Positions 5,808 through 6,771 of a stretch of DNA of 6,771 bases are shown in pieces. The stretch comes from Pseudomonadota bacterium (GTDB lineage: Bacteria > Bdellovibrionota > Bdellovibrionia > Bdellovibrionales > JAEYZS01): the NCBI GenBank assembly GCA_023427925.1, contig JAEYZS010000158.1, forward strand, positions 1 through 6,771, given 5' to 3'. Each line of letters begins with the position of its first letter. The first letter of the stretch is position 1. The translations under genes and the position numbers were made by a program. Under the pieces are notes generated by a model. It was given only the letters and a program-made list of their open reading frames with translations. It made no database searches and was not told where the DNA came from.

Positions 5808-6771
5808 CTATCCGACAGTGATAAGAGCCTGTGGGCCGTGAATTTTCATGATTTGGTCTTTGAGAGTTTTGTTCTCTGGTTTCGATAAATTGGGATCATT
5901 GTTGATGATATCAAAGGCAACTTCTCTTGCTTTCATTAACACATCAAGATCTCGCACGAGATTGCCCATCTTAAAACCTGGAAGACCAGATTGCTTTGAT
6001 CCCATAAATTCACCGGGACCTCTGAACTCTAAGTCTTTTTCAGCGATTTTAAACCCGTCGCTCGTCTCAGCCATGATTGATGTTCGCTCGTAGCCTTCTT
6101 CACTCACCGCATATCCTAACATCAATACACAATAACTTTTGTGAGCGCCTCTCCCTACGCGACCCCTTAGCTGATGAAGTTGCGAAAGACCAAACCTCTC
6201 GGAATGCTCAATAATCATTATGTTGGCATTAGGGACATCCACTCCGACTTCGATCACTGTTGTAGCTACTAAAATTTGAATTTTATTGAGTCGGAATTCT
6301 TCCATTACCAAATCTTTTTCTGCAGTCTTCATTTTCCCATGCAAGAGCCCAACCTTATACTCTGGGAATCTGGCGCTTATGGTTTCAAAGGCAGTGACCG
6401 CATCTTTTAAATCCATTTTTTCTGATTCTTCTACTAATGGATAAACGACATAGGCTTGTCTTCCTCTTTTTAATTGATCTCTTACAAACTCAAAAACCTG
6501 AGGAGCTTTATTTTGCCGAACCACCCGAGTTGTAATCGGAGAGCGGCCTTTTGGAAGTTCATTTATAATAGAGCACTGGAGATCGCCATAAACCGTCAGC
6601 GCAAGAGTTCTCGGTATTGGAGTTGCTGTCATCAAGAGAAAATGAGGAGAATAACCTTTTTGCTTGAGCCTTTGTCTCTGGACAACACCAAATCTATGCT
6701 GTTCATCAACGATTGCAAGTGCGAGATTTTTAAAATCAACTCCCTCTTGAATAAGGGCATGTGTTCCAATT
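5808..6771 (-). CDS. recG: ATP-dependent DNA helicase RecG, C-terminal part (5' end outside the window)
   Basis: RecG is a superfamily 2 double-stranded DNA translocase that reverses stalled replication forks and branch-migrates recombination intermediates. The visible 320 residues begin at IGTHALIQ and show, in order, the Walker B box DEQH (6696-6707), motif III TATPIPRT, the second helicase lobe with VATTVIEVGVDVPNA, and motif VI QLHQLRGRVGRG. The RecG-specific segment follows (DGFKIAEKDLEFRGPGEFMG and SKQSGLPGF), which separates it from Mfd, PriA and other helicases. The reading frame runs unbroken to the right edge, so the wedge domain and Walker A lie beyond it; the internal ATG at 6630-6632 is inside motif III and is not the start. 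The stop is TAG, with an in-frame TAA four codons later. It precedes the subtilase gene on the same strand with a 155-bp gap. Confidence 0.96.
   Translation of the reverse strand, partial: IGTHALIQEGVDFKNLALAIVDEQHRFGVVQRQRLKQKGYSPHFLLMTATPIPRTLALTVYGDLQCSIINELPKGRSPITTRVVRQNKAPQVFEFVRDQLKRGRQAYVVYPLVEESEKMDLKDAVTAFETISARFPEYKVGLLHGKMKTAEKDLVMEEFRLNKIQILVATTVIEVGVDVPNANIMIIEHSERFGLSQLHQLRGRVGRGAHKSYCVLMLGYAVSEEGYERTSIMAETSDGFKIAEKDLEFRGPGEFMGSKQSGLPGFKMGNLVRDLDVLMKAREVAFDIINNDPNLSKPENKTLKDQIMKIHGPQALITVG

Noticed and set aside
5667..5888. Plus-strand open frames over the protease leader and the end of recG
   Set aside because: They cross a regulatory gap and run antisense into recG; the translations look like random sequence.
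6630..6635. TTG or ATG as the start of a short recG-like gene
   Set aside because: The same frame is open to the window edge and encodes GTHALIQ and DEQHRFGV, so the gene continues upstream and is only cut by the window.
1..6771. Search for CRISPR arrays, tRNA or rRNA genes, insertion sequences, toxin-antitoxin or defence genes
   Set aside because: No periodic repeats, cloverleaf-like sequence, transposase or defence-type protein was seen; the coding density is filled by the six genes described.

Overview
The window is an A+T-rich stretch (about 40% G+C by eye) of ordinary-looking bacterial chromosome. A CarD-type RNA polymerase regulator, a directly adjacent gltX-cysS pair and a secreted KP-43-like subtilase, all densely packed, suggest a Bdellovibrio-like predatory bacterium (Bdellovibrionota), possibly one of its low-G+C members. 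This taxonomic guess rests on remembered gene content and protein style, not on a search.

Layout from left to right. Positions 1-819 (minus strand) hold most of a cysteinyl-tRNA synthetase gene that runs off the left edge. Its frame is broken by a single in-frame TAG at 127-129, yet it continues perfectly past it through the PHHENE zinc/active-site motif and the KMSKS loop. Upstream of it on the same strand is an intact gltX (871-2340), 51 bp away, with a small hairpin between the two genes. A compact 83-bp divergent region separates gltX from a plus-strand gene for a stand-alone cyclic-nucleotide-binding domain protein (2424-2870). That gene converges tail to tail, with 1 bp between stop codons, on a minus-strand carD-family gene (2872-3357). 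carD has a good extended -10 promoter just after a perfect 15-bp inverted repeat (3461-3498). The repeat probably ends the transcript of the next gene, a 712-residue exported subtilisin-family protease (3514-5652). The 155-bp gap upstream of the protease contains a 9-bp-stem hairpin in its likely 5' leader. Positions 5808-6771 carry the C-terminal half of recG, cut by the right edge.

Functionally this is housekeeping (charging of tRNA-Cys and tRNA-Glu, replication-fork repair), global transcription control (CarD), one possible nucleotide-sensing protein and one secreted protease. No mobile element, CRISPR array, tRNA or rRNA gene was seen, and no convincing new multi-gene system. The most unusual feature is the amber codon inside cysS, an essential gene that looks otherwise intact. 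It is a sequencing error, a real nonsense mutation, or, least likely, read-through or recoding.
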